Source of the DNA: Roseburia sp.
GTDB taxonomy: Bacteria > Bacillota > Clostridia > Lachnospirales > Lachnospiraceae
Length of the DNA: 64,000 bases
Reading direction: 5' to 3'
Assembly: GCA_017937095.1 (NCBI GenBank)
Contig: JAGBEG010000010.1
Coordinates: forward strand, 248,001 to 312,000
Of this stretch, positions 50,400-57,878 are shown piece after piece (within the stretch, counting starts at the first letter, position 1; each line of letters begins with the position of its first letter). The position numbers and the translations under genes are program-made. Below the pieces are notes generated by a model, which ran no database searches, was not told where the DNA came from, and saw only the letters and a program-made list of their open reading frames with translations.

Positions 50400-52285
50400 A
50401 TCGTCAGCGAGTAGTTCGTATAGTAGACGACGAAGCCCGGCGCGCTGCCGTTCGGCTTCTTGACATTCTTCTTCTGGAGATAATCGATCTCGATCTTGTC
50501 ATTCTCCCTGCCCTTGGAATAGTAGCCCGCGAGCTTTCCGGCTTCCTCGAACACGCGATCGGGGAGCTCTTCGTTGTTTGATTTTACGATGACGTGGGAG
50601 CCGGGCATTCCCTTGGCGTGAAACCACCAGTCGTTTCCGGTGGCAAATTTGAAGGTCAGCTCCTCGTTCTGGTAATTGTTCTTTCCGACATAGATATGGT
50701 AGCCGTCCGATGAGAGATAGTGGAACGGCTTGCTCTTGATCTTTGCCTTTTTGTCGCTGCGCCTGCGCTTGATGTAGCCGTATTCCATCAGCTCCTCGCG
50801 AATCTGTACAAGATCGTCCTCCGTGAGCGCGATATCAAGCGAAGTCGAAATGCTCTCAAGATGTTCGATTTCGGCGCGCGTCTCCTCCGTCAGATCGGTC
50901 AGTGCCTCGTAGGTACGCTTTAGCTTGTTGTATTTGTCAAAATATTTCTGCGCGTTCGCTTTGGCGTCCATCGTCGGGTCGAGCGGAATCTTAATCATTT
51001 CATTGGTGTAATAGTTGAGCGCTTCCAGCTCCTTTGCACCCTCGGTGAGTCCATAGCCGTAGGTGTGGATCAGTTCCCCGTAGACCTTATACTTATCCCG
51101 TTTTTCGGTGTCCTTTAACTGCTTTTCCTGAAGCTGGTATTTCTTGCGGTTGCGGTCTAGCGCCGTGCCTACGATCTTGCGCAGATCCACGGACTTCTGG
51201 CGGATGCGGGTGTAGACGTTTTTTGCTGCGTAGTAGTGCTCTAAGACGGCGGAAATCGAGTCATACTCCTGCATGGTGTATGTGGATGCAGAGCCGCCTG
51301 CGGGAGCCGCCGCATGAGCCGCCTGTCGACCGTTTTCAGCCGCATGAGTCGCATCAGCCGCTTGGTATGTGTTTTCTGATTTGCCAGCAGCCGCCGAAGC
51401 CGCAGGAGCCGCTTGGTTTGCGGTTTCTGTTTTGCTTGCAGCCGCCGAAGCTGCATCCGCTTCACCGACATACTCCGTCAGACGGAAACAGGAAAAGTCA
51501 ACCGGTTCTTTGCCATGGTTTACAATATTCGGGCAGTAGTTGTGGCTCTTTACATCGTCCGTCAACCAGAGAAAATTATGGAAAAGATGCTTTTTTTCAT
51601 CCGCGCTCAAAGCGTCTGTCGGCATATCGCCGTCAATGGAAGCGCGGTAGCAGATTTCGCTCGCAACGACCGGACTTATTCCGGTAAAGGAGGTATAGAT
51701 TGCCTTGGTGATGGTCACAGGCTTTGTCATAACACTTTCCATAAAAGCTTCTTCCGTGACTTCAAGCGGATTCAGACGGTCCTCCTGCGTCGCGGGCAGC
51801 ACGTAGGTGCGCCCCGGAAGAACCTCGCGCAGCGAGCTTACAAGCGAGGAGACATGCTTGATGCTGTCGATGATCATACCGTCGGAATTGCAGAAAATGA
51901 TATTGCTGTGTTTGCCCATCAGCTCTACGATCAATGTCTTGGTGCACAGATCGCCCATCTCGTCGAGGTGCTCAATCTCGAAGTGAATGATACGTTCCAT
52001 GTGCGGCTGGCTGATGCGCGTGATGCGTCCGTTTGCAATGTGCTTGCGCAGCACCATGCAGAAATTCGGCGCCGTCAGAGGACTCGGCTTGTTCGTTTCC
52101 GTCAGATACAAAAACGGAAGCGAAGCGCTCGCACTCATTGCAAGGCGGAACTGTCCGTTTGAACCCTTTAAGGTGAAGAGCAGTTCGTCGTTCTCCGGCT
52201 GCGCGATTTTACTGATTTTGGCGTTTAAAATCGTGTTGTTCAGTTCATATACTAAATTGGATATCACAAATCCGTCGAATGCCAT
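50360..52285 (-). CDS. rqcH: Ribosome quality control protein RqcH (NFACT / FbpA family)
   Basis: 641 residues. NFACT-N domain (MAFDGFVISNLVYELNNTILNAKISKIAQPENDELLFTL), helical HhH and coiled-coil middle, and a C-terminal NFACT-R domain with SSDGYHIYVGKNNYQNEELTFKFATGNDWWFHAKGMPGSHVIVK. RqcH binds obstructed 50S subunits and recruits Ala-tRNA to add alanine tails to stalled chains. About 570 residues are usual; the excess is an Ala-rich insertion near residues 272-335. AAGGAG precedes the ATG. The 3' end overlaps the convergent kinase gene by 40 bases. Confidence 0.95.
   Translation of the reverse strand: MAFDGFVISNLVYELNNTILNAKISKIAQPENDELLFTLKGSNGQFRLAMSASASLPFLYLTETNKPSPLTAPNFCMVLRKHIANGRITRISQPHMERIIHFEIEHLDEMGDLCTKTLIVELMGKHSNIIFCNSDGMIIDSIKHVSSLVSSLREVLPGRTYVLPATQEDRLNPLEVTEEAFMESVMTKPVTITKAIYTSFTGISPVVASEICYRASIDGDMPTDALSADEKKHLFHNFLWLTDDVKSHNYCPNIVNHGKEPVDFSCFRLTEYVGEADAASAAASKTETANQAAPAASAAAGKSENTYQAADATHAAENGRQAAHAAAPAGGSASTYTMQEYDSISAVLEHYYAAKNVYTRIRQKSVDLRKIVGTALDRNRKKYQLQEKQLKDTEKRDKYKVYGELIHTYGYGLTEGAKELEALNYYTNEMIKIPLDPTMDAKANAQKYFDKYNKLKRTYEALTDLTEETRAEIEHLESISTSLDIALTEDDLVQIREELMEYGYIKRRRSDKKAKIKSKPFHYLSSDGYHIYVGKNNYQNEELTFKFATGNDWWFHAKGMPGSHVIVKSNNEELPDRVFEEAGKLAGYYSKGRENDKIEIDYLQKKNVKKPNGSAPGFVVYYTNYSLTIHPDISELTLVES
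51285..51470 (-). repeat. Ala-rich low-complexity insertion in rqcH with imperfect DNA repeats
   Basis: GC-rich repeats encode AASAAASKTETANQAAP, AASAAAGKSENTYQAAD and AAHAAAPAGG-like blocks, about 60 residues at the domain boundary before the coiled coil. Confidence 0.8.
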
Positions 52286-52327
52286 GATGATACTCCTTCA
52301 TAATTAATCTCTAAAAACAATATACCC

Positions 52328-52358
52328 ATTATAGCATAGGAAGCGTGGAAGGTCACAA
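52328..52358 (-). promoter_or_regulatory. Predicted promoter of rqcH
   Basis: On the minus strand TTGTGA (52358-52353), a 19-bp spacer and TATAAT (52333-52328). AAGGAG lies before the start. Confidence 0.45.
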
Positions 52359-52377
52359 CATTTTTATTGAGAAGAAA

Positions 52378-52409
52378 GTAACAGTTCAGCCAGAAGGATG
52401 AACTGTTAT
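52378..52409. repeat. Compact relative of the ruvB-downstream repeat
   Basis: GTAACAGTTCAGCC followed by a short loop and TGAACTGTTAT forms a hairpin whose arms match the ends of the element at 890-1033. No T-run follows, so termination is not its obvious function. Confidence 0.5.
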
Positions 52410-52453
52410 GGACCAAACTTATCCTTTACATTTGTGCAATAAGAGGGTAAATT

Positions 52454-52485
52454 AATAGGGGAATCCAAACGGACGCCCCTATTTT
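52454..52485 (+). promoter_or_regulatory. Terminator-like hairpin in the pepF upstream region
   Basis: AATAGGGG (52454-52461) pairs with CCCCTATT (52476-52483), then TT. It is only 43 bases before the pepF start and could be an attenuator or the end of an upstream transcript. Confidence 0.4.
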
Positions 52486-52528
52486 GCGCGTATGGCGCGA
52501 GTGAAATGATGGAGACAGGAGGCTTATT

Positions 52529-54325
52529 ATGGCAAAAGAATTACCCAAAAGAAGTGAAGTAAAGGAAGAATATACATGGAAATTAAGTGATATGTATGCA
52601 TCAAAGGAGGCATGGGAGCGCGAGCTTGATGAGGTGAAGGCGCTTACGGGAGAGCTTGCCGCGATGGAAGGTGCGGTCACTGCATCAGCGGAGAATCTTT
52701 ACAAGGTGTTGGAGCTGAACGCACAGATCGGACAGAAGCTTGATCTCGCGTACAATTATGCGGAGCGTCTCTTCGACGAAGATCAGAAAAATACAGAGCA
52801 TCAGGCGATGTCGCAGAAGGTCTACGGCACGGCGGTGGACTGCGAGAGTCGAACTGCGTTTGTAGTACCGGAAATCCTCGCGGCAGAGCAGGAAACGTTG
52901 GAGGGCTTCTATAAAGAAAAACCGGAGCTTGAGCTTTACCGCAGGCAGATCGAGGAGATTCAGAGAAGAAAAGCACATACGCTCTCGGCGGAGATGGAGA
53001 AGCTTGTCGCAATGACAGGCGAGATGTCGCAGACCGCAGAGCAGGTATACTCGATTCTTGGAAACGCGGATCTTTTGTTCCCGGAAATCGAGGATGAGAA
53101 CGGCGAGAAGGCGCGCCTTTCCCACGGCAATTTCGTACCGTTTGAGGAGTCGGCGGACCGCCGTGTCAGAAAGGATGCGTTCACACAGTTCTACAGCGTA
53201 TACAAGCAGTTTGCGAATACGATTGCAGGGCTTTACAACGGACAGGTAAAGCAGCAGATTTTTTATGCAAAGGCGCGGAAATACGATTCGACGCTTGAGG
53301 CTGCTGTGGACGCCAACAATGTGCCGGCAAAGGTCTATCACAATCTGGTGGACACCGTGAATGCGAATATGGACAAGATGCACCGCTATGTAAAGCTCAG
53401 AAAGAAATGTCTTGGCGTGGATGAGCTTCATATGTATGACGTTTATACGCCGATGATCGCGGATGCGGCAAAGAAGATTTCGTTTGAGGAGGCAAAGGAG
53501 ACGGTGCTTAAGGCGCTTGCCCCGCTCGGCGAGGATTATGTATTGAAGGTCAAAGAGGGATTTGAGAACCGCTGGATCGATGTCTATGAGAATGAGGGCA
53601 AGAGAAGCGGCGCTTATTCTTCCGGCGTTTACGGCACGCATCCGTATGTGCTGCTGAATCACAACGACACGCTTGACAATATGTTCACGCTTGTGCACGA
53701 GATGGGTCATGCGATGCATTCTTATTATTCGAATGAGAATCAGCCGTATATCTATTCGCAGTATAAGATTTTCGTGGCGGAGGTCGCATCGACCTGCAAC
53801 GAGATTCTGCTGATGGAGTATCTGCTCGCCCATACGACGGATCAGAAGGAGCGCGCATATCTGTTAAATCATTATCTCGACAGCTTCAAGGGAACGGTAT
53901 ACCGTCAGACGATGTTCGCGGAGTTTGAGATGCGAAGCAACAAGATGGCGGAGGATGGCGAGAGCTTAAACGCCGATAATCTCTGCAAACTCTACTATGA
54001 GTTAAATCAGAAATATTTCGGAGAGGATATGGTTTCCGATCCTGAAATTGCATACGAGTGGGCGAGAATACCGCATTTTTACTACAATTTTTATGTTTAT
54101 CAGTATGCGACGAGCTTTTCGGCGGCGGTCGCGATCGCGCACGGCATTTTAGAGGAGGGCGCGCCTGCGGTGGAGCGCTATAAGAAGTTCCTCTCCGGCG
54201 GCTGCTCCAAGGCTCCGGTCGAACTGCTTAAGGAAGTCGGCATCAATATGGAAGAGCCGAAGCCGATTCAGGATGCGCTCGATGTATTCGGAAAAATCCT
54301 TGATGAGATCGAGACGTTGGTGTAG
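52529..54325 (+). CDS. pepF: Oligoendopeptidase F
   Basis: 598 residues, the usual length for PepF. The M3-family zinc site HEMGH lies near residue 390 in TLVHEMGHAMHSYYS, with the downstream Glu in EVASTCNEILLMEYLL. It is a cytoplasmic enzyme that cleaves peptides of roughly 7-17 residues. CAGGAGG precedes the ATG. A terminator follows at 54390. Confidence 0.96.
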   Translation: MAKELPKRSEVKEEYTWKLSDMYASKEAWERELDEVKALTGELAAMEGAVTASAENLYKVLELNAQIGQKLDLAYNYAERLFDEDQKNTEHQAMSQKVYGTAVDCESRTAFVVPEILAAEQETLEGFYKEKPELELYRRQIEEIQRRKAHTLSAEMEKLVAMTGEMSQTAEQVYSILGNADLLFPEIEDENGEKARLSHGNFVPFEESADRRVRKDAFTQFYSVYKQFANTIAGLYNGQVKQQIFYAKARKYDSTLEAAVDANNVPAKVYHNLVDTVNANMDKMHRYVKLRKKCLGVDELHMYDVYTPMIADAAKKISFEEAKETVLKALAPLGEDYVLKVKEGFENRWIDVYENEGKRSGAYSSGVYGTHPYVLLNHNDTLDNMFTLVHEMGHAMHSYYSNENQPYIYSQYKIFVAEVASTCNEILLMEYLLAHTTDQKERAYLLNHYLDSFKGTVYRQTMFAEFEMRSNKMAEDGESLNADNLCKLYYELNQKYFGEDMVSDPEIAYEWARIPHFYYNFYVYQYATSFSAAVAIAHGILEEGAPAVERYKKFLSGGCSKAPVELLKEVGINMEEPKPIQDALDVFGKILDEIETLV

Positions 54326-54389
54326 GCTGCTGCGTGATGCGGATCATGTGAGACAAACAGAAGAGAGACAGGGGAAAAGTGACTGCAGA

Positions 54390-54424
54390 AGGGACATTTC
54401 ATTTTCAATGAAGTGTCCCTTTTG
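54390..54424 (+). terminator. Terminator after pepF
   Basis: AAGGGACATTTCATT pairs with AATGAAGTGTCCCTT across TTC, followed by TTGATATTTT. Confidence 0.85.
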
Positions 54425-54448
54425 ATATTTTATAGAAAAAAGAAATTC

Positions 54449-54477
54449 TTGACTTTTTGAACGCTGTTCAGTACAAT
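54449..54477 (+). promoter_or_regulatory. Promoter of the tetR-flavodoxin unit
   Basis: TTGACT at 54449-54454, a 17-bp spacer and TACAAT at 54472-54477. Confidence 0.75.
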
Positions 54478-54496
54478 AATATTGAACATCGTTCAA
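54458..54496. promoter_or_regulatory. Pair of TetR-type operators
   Basis: TGAACGCTGTTCA (54458-54470) lies between the -35 and -10 boxes, and TTGAACATCGTTCAA (54482-54496) covers the start point. Both share the half-site TGAAC/GTTCA, and their centres are about two helical turns apart. Confidence 0.7.
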
Positions 54497-54511
54497 AAAG
54501 GAGACAAGGAT

Positions 54512-55084
54512 ATGGATAACAGGGAAGCGATAATACAGGCAACAATCGCACTCATTGAAGAAAAGGGTGAGCGTTTGGATGAAATCACTGTCCGTGAAAT
54601 CTGCAAAAGAGCAGATGTCGGATTAGGTCTTGTGAATTATCATTTTGGAAACAAGGACAATCTCATCGAGCTATGCGTAGAGCGTATTATAAATGGAATT
54701 GTGGAACGGTTTCAGAATATACGGGAGAAAACAGAAGAACTTGCACCATTTGAAAAGCTGGAGTATCTCGGAAATATGACGCTTAATTTTTTGTTCGAGC
54801 ATTACGCTGTGTCAAGAATCTCTGTTCTTACCGATATGCAGACTCCAAAAGCGAATGACAATACCCACAGAACTTATGCAGCATATCTGCCGCTTGTTTC
54901 AGCCTGCCGCCCCGACTGGGATGAAAACACCGTAAAACGAAAAGCCTTTTGCCTGATTACAGTTATGCAACAGGCATTTTTGAGACACGAAACAGTATCG
55001 CAGATGTTGGGTATTGACTTAAGCAGAGAAGAAGTGCGCCGGGTATTTCACACGCAGATGCTGCATGATATTTTGGAGGTGTAG
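54512..55084 (+). CDS. TetR/AcrR-family transcriptional regulator
   Basis: 190 residues from the ATG at 54512 (AAAAGGAGAC upstream). The TTG at 54482 lies in the operator. The N-terminal helix-turn-helix IIQATIALIEEKGERLDEITVREICKRADVGLGLVNYHFGNKDNLIEL is typical. It almost certainly represses its own promoter through the paired operators, and with it the flavodoxin-like gene that follows three bases later. The inducer is unknown. Confidence 0.93.
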   Translation: MDNREAIIQATIALIEEKGERLDEITVREICKRADVGLGLVNYHFGNKDNLIELCVERIINGIVERFQNIREKTEELAPFEKLEYLGNMTLNFLFEHYAVSRISVLTDMQTPKANDNTHRTYAAYLPLVSACRPDWDENTVKRKAFCLITVMQQAFLRHETVSQMLGIDLSREEVRRVFHTQMLHDILEV

Positions 55085-55087
55085 ACA

Positions 55088-55804
55088 ATGAAAATTACAG
55101 TTATAAACGGAACAGAAAAACATGGCGTGACCTATCGGCTGAAAGAGATGTTTTTATCGGAGTTCCAAGATAAGGCGGACATTACGGAATATTATCTCCC
55201 GAAGGACTGCCCGAATTTCTGCATGGGGTGCACGAGCTGCATGTTTAAAGGTGAAAACACTTGCAAGGACGCAGATAAAATAAGTGTCATTGAAAAATCA
55301 CTTTTAGAAGCGGATTTACTTGTAATGACTTCCCCTGCTTATGTTTTTCACGCTACCGGCGCAATGAAAGCGTTTCTTGACCATTTTGCTTATCGATGGA
55401 TGCCGCACCGTCCTGCCCCTGAAATGTTTACAAAGCGTGCGGTTGTATTAACGCAATGTTTGGGAGCAGGAGCAAAATCCGCTGCAAAGGATATAAAGCA
55501 CAGCCTGTCCTGGTGGGGAATTCCTAAAATCGGGGTATTTACCGGTGCATTGATGAGCGATATTGTCTGGGATAAACTTTCCAAACGTAAACAAGCCGAG
55601 CTTACCCGGAAGATCGAGAAACTCAGCCGGAAATTTGCCCGTATGGATTATACAAAGCCTGCCCGCACGAAGTTCATTATAAAGATAAAATTTTCGTTTT
55701 GCTGTTTTATGCAAAAATCTTTACATAAAGCAGATCCCAAATATCTCGACGGCAAGTATTGGGCGCAGCAAGGCTGGCTTGACGGTGTCAGACCATGGAA
55801 ATAA
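55088..55804 (+). CDS. Flavodoxin-like NAD(P)H-dependent oxidoreductase
   Basis: 238 residues. The first ~170 residues follow the flavodoxin-like FMN reductase fold: KITVINGTEKHGVTYRLKEMF (phosphate loop), a CMGCTSC Cys cluster around 47-53, and MTSPAYVFHATGAMKAFLDHF. The extra Cys residues resemble iron-sulfur flavoproteins. The C-terminal ~60 residues are basic and hydrophobic. Probably reduces a quinone or electrophile sensed by the adjacent TetR protein; this is inference from context. Confidence 0.85.
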   Translation: MKITVINGTEKHGVTYRLKEMFLSEFQDKADITEYYLPKDCPNFCMGCTSCMFKGENTCKDADKISVIEKSLLEADLLVMTSPAYVFHATGAMKAFLDHFAYRWMPHRPAPEMFTKRAVVLTQCLGAGAKSAAKDIKHSLSWWGIPKIGVFTGALMSDIVWDKLSKRKQAELTRKIEKLSRKFARMDYTKPARTKFIIKIKFSFCCFMQKSLHKADPKYLDGKYWAQQGWLDGVRPWK

Positions 55805-55912
55805 TCTGACTATCGCGAAGATTGATTAACATTTTTAAAATGTGGAATACTCTGCTTATGGAAATTGCGTACAAAGTACCGCATATTCTGTAAGCAGGAG
55901 GTAATAGATTCT

Positions 55913-56146
55913 ATGACACAGGTAGAAGTGTTGATTGATTCGCCGGGAAAGGCGCAGAAGCTTTGTAATATATTGAGTCATTATAAGGGTTCGTTCGATC
56001 TGGCAAAGGGCAGCTATACCGTGGACGGCAAGTCCATCCTCGGCATCTGCACGATGGACCTTAAAGATCCGCTCACGCTCTCAATTTACGATGAGACAGA
56101 GCCGGTGCTTGAGGAAATACAGGAATTTGTTGTGAACCGGATGTAA
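55913..56146 (+). CDS. HPr-like protein lacking the active-site histidine
   Basis: 77 residues from the ATG at 55913 (AGGAGG 11 bases upstream; the frame to 55865 has no site). The HPr fold is recognisable from DSPGKAQKLCNIL in the position of HPr DSGIHARPA and KSILGICTMDL in the position of KSIMGVMSL. The phosphocarrier His15 is Lys and Arg17 is Gln, so it cannot act in the PTS chain. The regulatory Ser46 position is kept. This is reminiscent of Crh, though not necessarily orthologous. Followed by a terminator. Confidence 0.8.
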   Translation: MTQVEVLIDSPGKAQKLCNILSHYKGSFDLAKGSYTVDGKSILGICTMDLKDPLTLSIYDETEPVLEEIQEFVVNRM

Positions 56147-56168
56147 ACTTTTAAAAGGAATAGGAAGT

Positions 56169-56226
56169 CCCCGTTTGGAGAAAACGCTTCCGGAAACTAA
56201 GAGCGTATCTCCTGCGGGGGCTTTTG
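56169..56226 (+). terminator. Terminator after the HPr-like gene
   Basis: CCCCG (56169-56173) pairs with CGGGG (56215-56219). An inner CGCT/AGCG stem and GGAGA/TCTCC contribute, then CTTTTG. Confidence 0.6.
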
Positions 56227-56235
56227 CATGTGATA

Positions 56236-56670
56236 TTACAGAAAAGGCTTGATTTCACAGGCGAGATTTTCTTCCATGGAAATGAGGCTTTCCGCTTTTT
56301 GCTTTGCCTCCTTATCAGCGGCAAGGTATTCGTTTAAATGCCGCTGCATCGTCTTGGTTCCCATGTTGCAGCCGTCTGTAATCAGGCTGGCGCACACGCG
56401 GTCGCTGTCGTCTAACACGAGCTTGGCGTTGGTCTTCATCCAGGACATGCCCTTGGCAATGACGCCGGGGTCCTTCGTGGAATCGCCGTATTTCTGGAGC
56501 AGGATGTGAAGCTCGTTTCCAAGCTTTTCGTGCTGGTGCTTGGAAGAGGTCAGGATATCGCGGAACTTCTGATCCTTTGCGGTCTCCAAAATTTCATTTA
56601 TGGAATAGACCGCCATCTGTGTGCCCGAATTGCATTCACGCAGTAGGGAAATGGTATCTTCATTAATCAT
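56236..56670 (-). CDS. Helical-bundle protein, DUF2383/ferritin-like, function unknown
   Basis: 144 residues, almost entirely helical: ISLLRECNSGTQMAVYSINEIL, FRDILTSSKHQHEKLGNELHILL, GVIAKGMSWMKTNAKLVL and TMQRHLNEYLAADKEAKQKAESLISMEENLA. The four helices and the E, H and K placement suggest a ferritin-like or DUF2383-type bundle; I cannot confirm metal ligands. Small proteins of this pattern are common in Lachnospiraceae. AAAGGAGG precedes the ATG on the minus strand, so expression is likely good. Confidence 0.7.
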   Translation of the reverse strand: MINEDTISLLRECNSGTQMAVYSINEILETAKDQKFRDILTSSKHQHEKLGNELHILLQKYGDSTKDPGVIAKGMSWMKTNAKLVLDDSDRVCASLITDGCNMGTKTMQRHLNEYLAADKEAKQKAESLISMEENLACEIKPFL

Positions 56671-56789
56671 GGTGCTGCCTCCTTTTTTGCGGCATAAAAT
56701 GCCTGAAAATAGTATCTGGCTTCCCGCGGAAAATATACAGCAAAATCAGATGGAACAGACGGTTTGGCAAAAGAAAAACCGTCCGTTGT

Positions 56790-56818
56790 TTTACGTTCGG
56801 GAGAAGACATGCTATGAT
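56790..56818 (+). promoter_or_regulatory. Promoter of the XRE-FlhA_C fusion gene
   Basis: TTTACG at 56790-56795, a 17-bp spacer and TATGAT at 56813-56818. Just upstream, GACGGTTT (56758-56765) and AAACCGTC (56776-56783) form an inverted repeat. Confidence 0.55.
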
Positions 56819-56901
56819 AATACAAAAAGAAGCGCTTCTTAAAAATAAAAACAGGCAGGACAGTGCGGATACCGCATATGTCCATACATAAGGAGAAATC
56901 T

Positions 56902-57702
56902 ATGGATAATCAGATCGGAGAAAAAATCAGCCAGAGCCGTCAGAATCAGAAAATGACGCAGGAGGAATTTGCATCGAGGCTTGGCGTGACGCCGCAGGCG
57001 GTCAGCAAATGGGAGCGCGGCTTAAGTCTGCCGGACATCGCGCTTGTGGGAGGCATCTGTCAGATTCTTCACATCAGCGCAAATGAATTGCTTGGAATTA
57101 AGACAGAGACGAAGGTAACGGAAAACGGGGACGCTTTTATGCAGGAAGAAATCAAGAACCGCCTGATTGCCGATCCGCTGCTCCTTGAAATCGGAGTTGC
57201 ACTTATTCCTGTAGTTACAGAAGGGCTTAAGGGGAATCTGATGAATATGACGAGGAAAAATCTGGCGGCGGAGTGCGGTTATCTGATGCCGCTTGTGCGG
57301 ATTCGCGACAATGAAGCGCTGGGAGAGGATGAGGTGCGTATTTTCGTGTACGGCGAGGCGGTCGTAAAGGAGCGGATGCTGCCCGATGCGTCGTCATTTC
57401 CGAAGATGGCGGAGGCGCTTGCGGCTGTCTGCAGAGAGCACTATGCGAAGATACTCAATAAATCGATTGTAAAGACAATGGTAGATAACGTAAAAGAACT
57501 TTATCCGGGCGTTGCCGACGGGCTGATTCCCGAGCAGATCAGTTATCTGACGTTAGAGCTTGTTTTAAAGGAACTGATACGCACAGGAAAGAATATGAAA
57601 GATTTCCTTCATATTGTGGAAGGGCTTGAGTGGGAAATTCTTTCCGAAAAGAAAACAGACGTTAAAGAAATTGCAGAAGCGATTGCAAAGAAGCAGCCCT
57701 GA
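56902..57702 (+). CDS. XRE-type HTH regulator fused to a FlhA-like C-terminal (FHIPEP) domain
   Basis: 266 residues from the ATG at 56902 (AAGGAG six bases upstream). Residues ~4-62 are a Xre/Cro helix-turn-helix (ISQSRQNQKMTQEEFASRLG, VTPQAVSKWERG). Residues ~85-250 match the cytoplasmic domain of the flagellar export protein FlhA: LEIGVALIPVV, RIRDNEAL, DEVRIFVYGEAVVKERMLPD, then an AVCREHYAKIL, VKELYP and KDFLHIVEGLEW run. About 60 residues of FlhA_C, the second subdomain between LPD and the AVCREH helix, are absent. No membrane segments and no flagellar genes are present nearby. The fused domain may sense or bind a protein partner; function unknown. Confidence 0.85.
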   Translation: MDNQIGEKISQSRQNQKMTQEEFASRLGVTPQAVSKWERGLSLPDIALVGGICQILHISANELLGIKTETKVTENGDAFMQEEIKNRLIADPLLLEIGVALIPVVTEGLKGNLMNMTRKNLAAECGYLMPLVRIRDNEALGEDEVRIFVYGEAVVKERMLPDASSFPKMAEALAAVCREHYAKILNKSIVKTMVDNVKELYPGVADGLIPEQISYLTLELVLKELIRTGKNMKDFLHIVEGLEWEILSEKKTDVKEIAEAIAKKQP

Positions 57703-57761
57703 TGTGAAACTGCCTTGACAAAGCAGCCATATTGTCAAAAAAACGCAAGCTGTCATAACAA

Positions 57762-57795
57762 CTGTCTTGTCAGATGTAAAGTTGTGTGGTATACT
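57762..57795 (+). promoter_or_regulatory. nadB promoter with a NiaR-like site
   Basis: TTGTCA at 57767-57772, a 17-bp spacer and TATACT at 57790-57795. The -35 lies in ACTGTCTTGTCAGATGTAAA, and a similar CTGCCTTGACAAAGCAG is at ~57709-57725. Both resemble NiaR boxes (TGTCTTGACA type). A leader palindrome GTTTCATG/CATGAAAC follows at 57803-57826. Confidence 0.6.
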
Positions 57796-57878
57796 CTGGT
57801 AAGTTTCATGCAAATGCGCATGAAACACTTGTATGTTGGAGTGCCGCGGGCTTTTTGTCCGGGCAGAATGGAGAAAAT

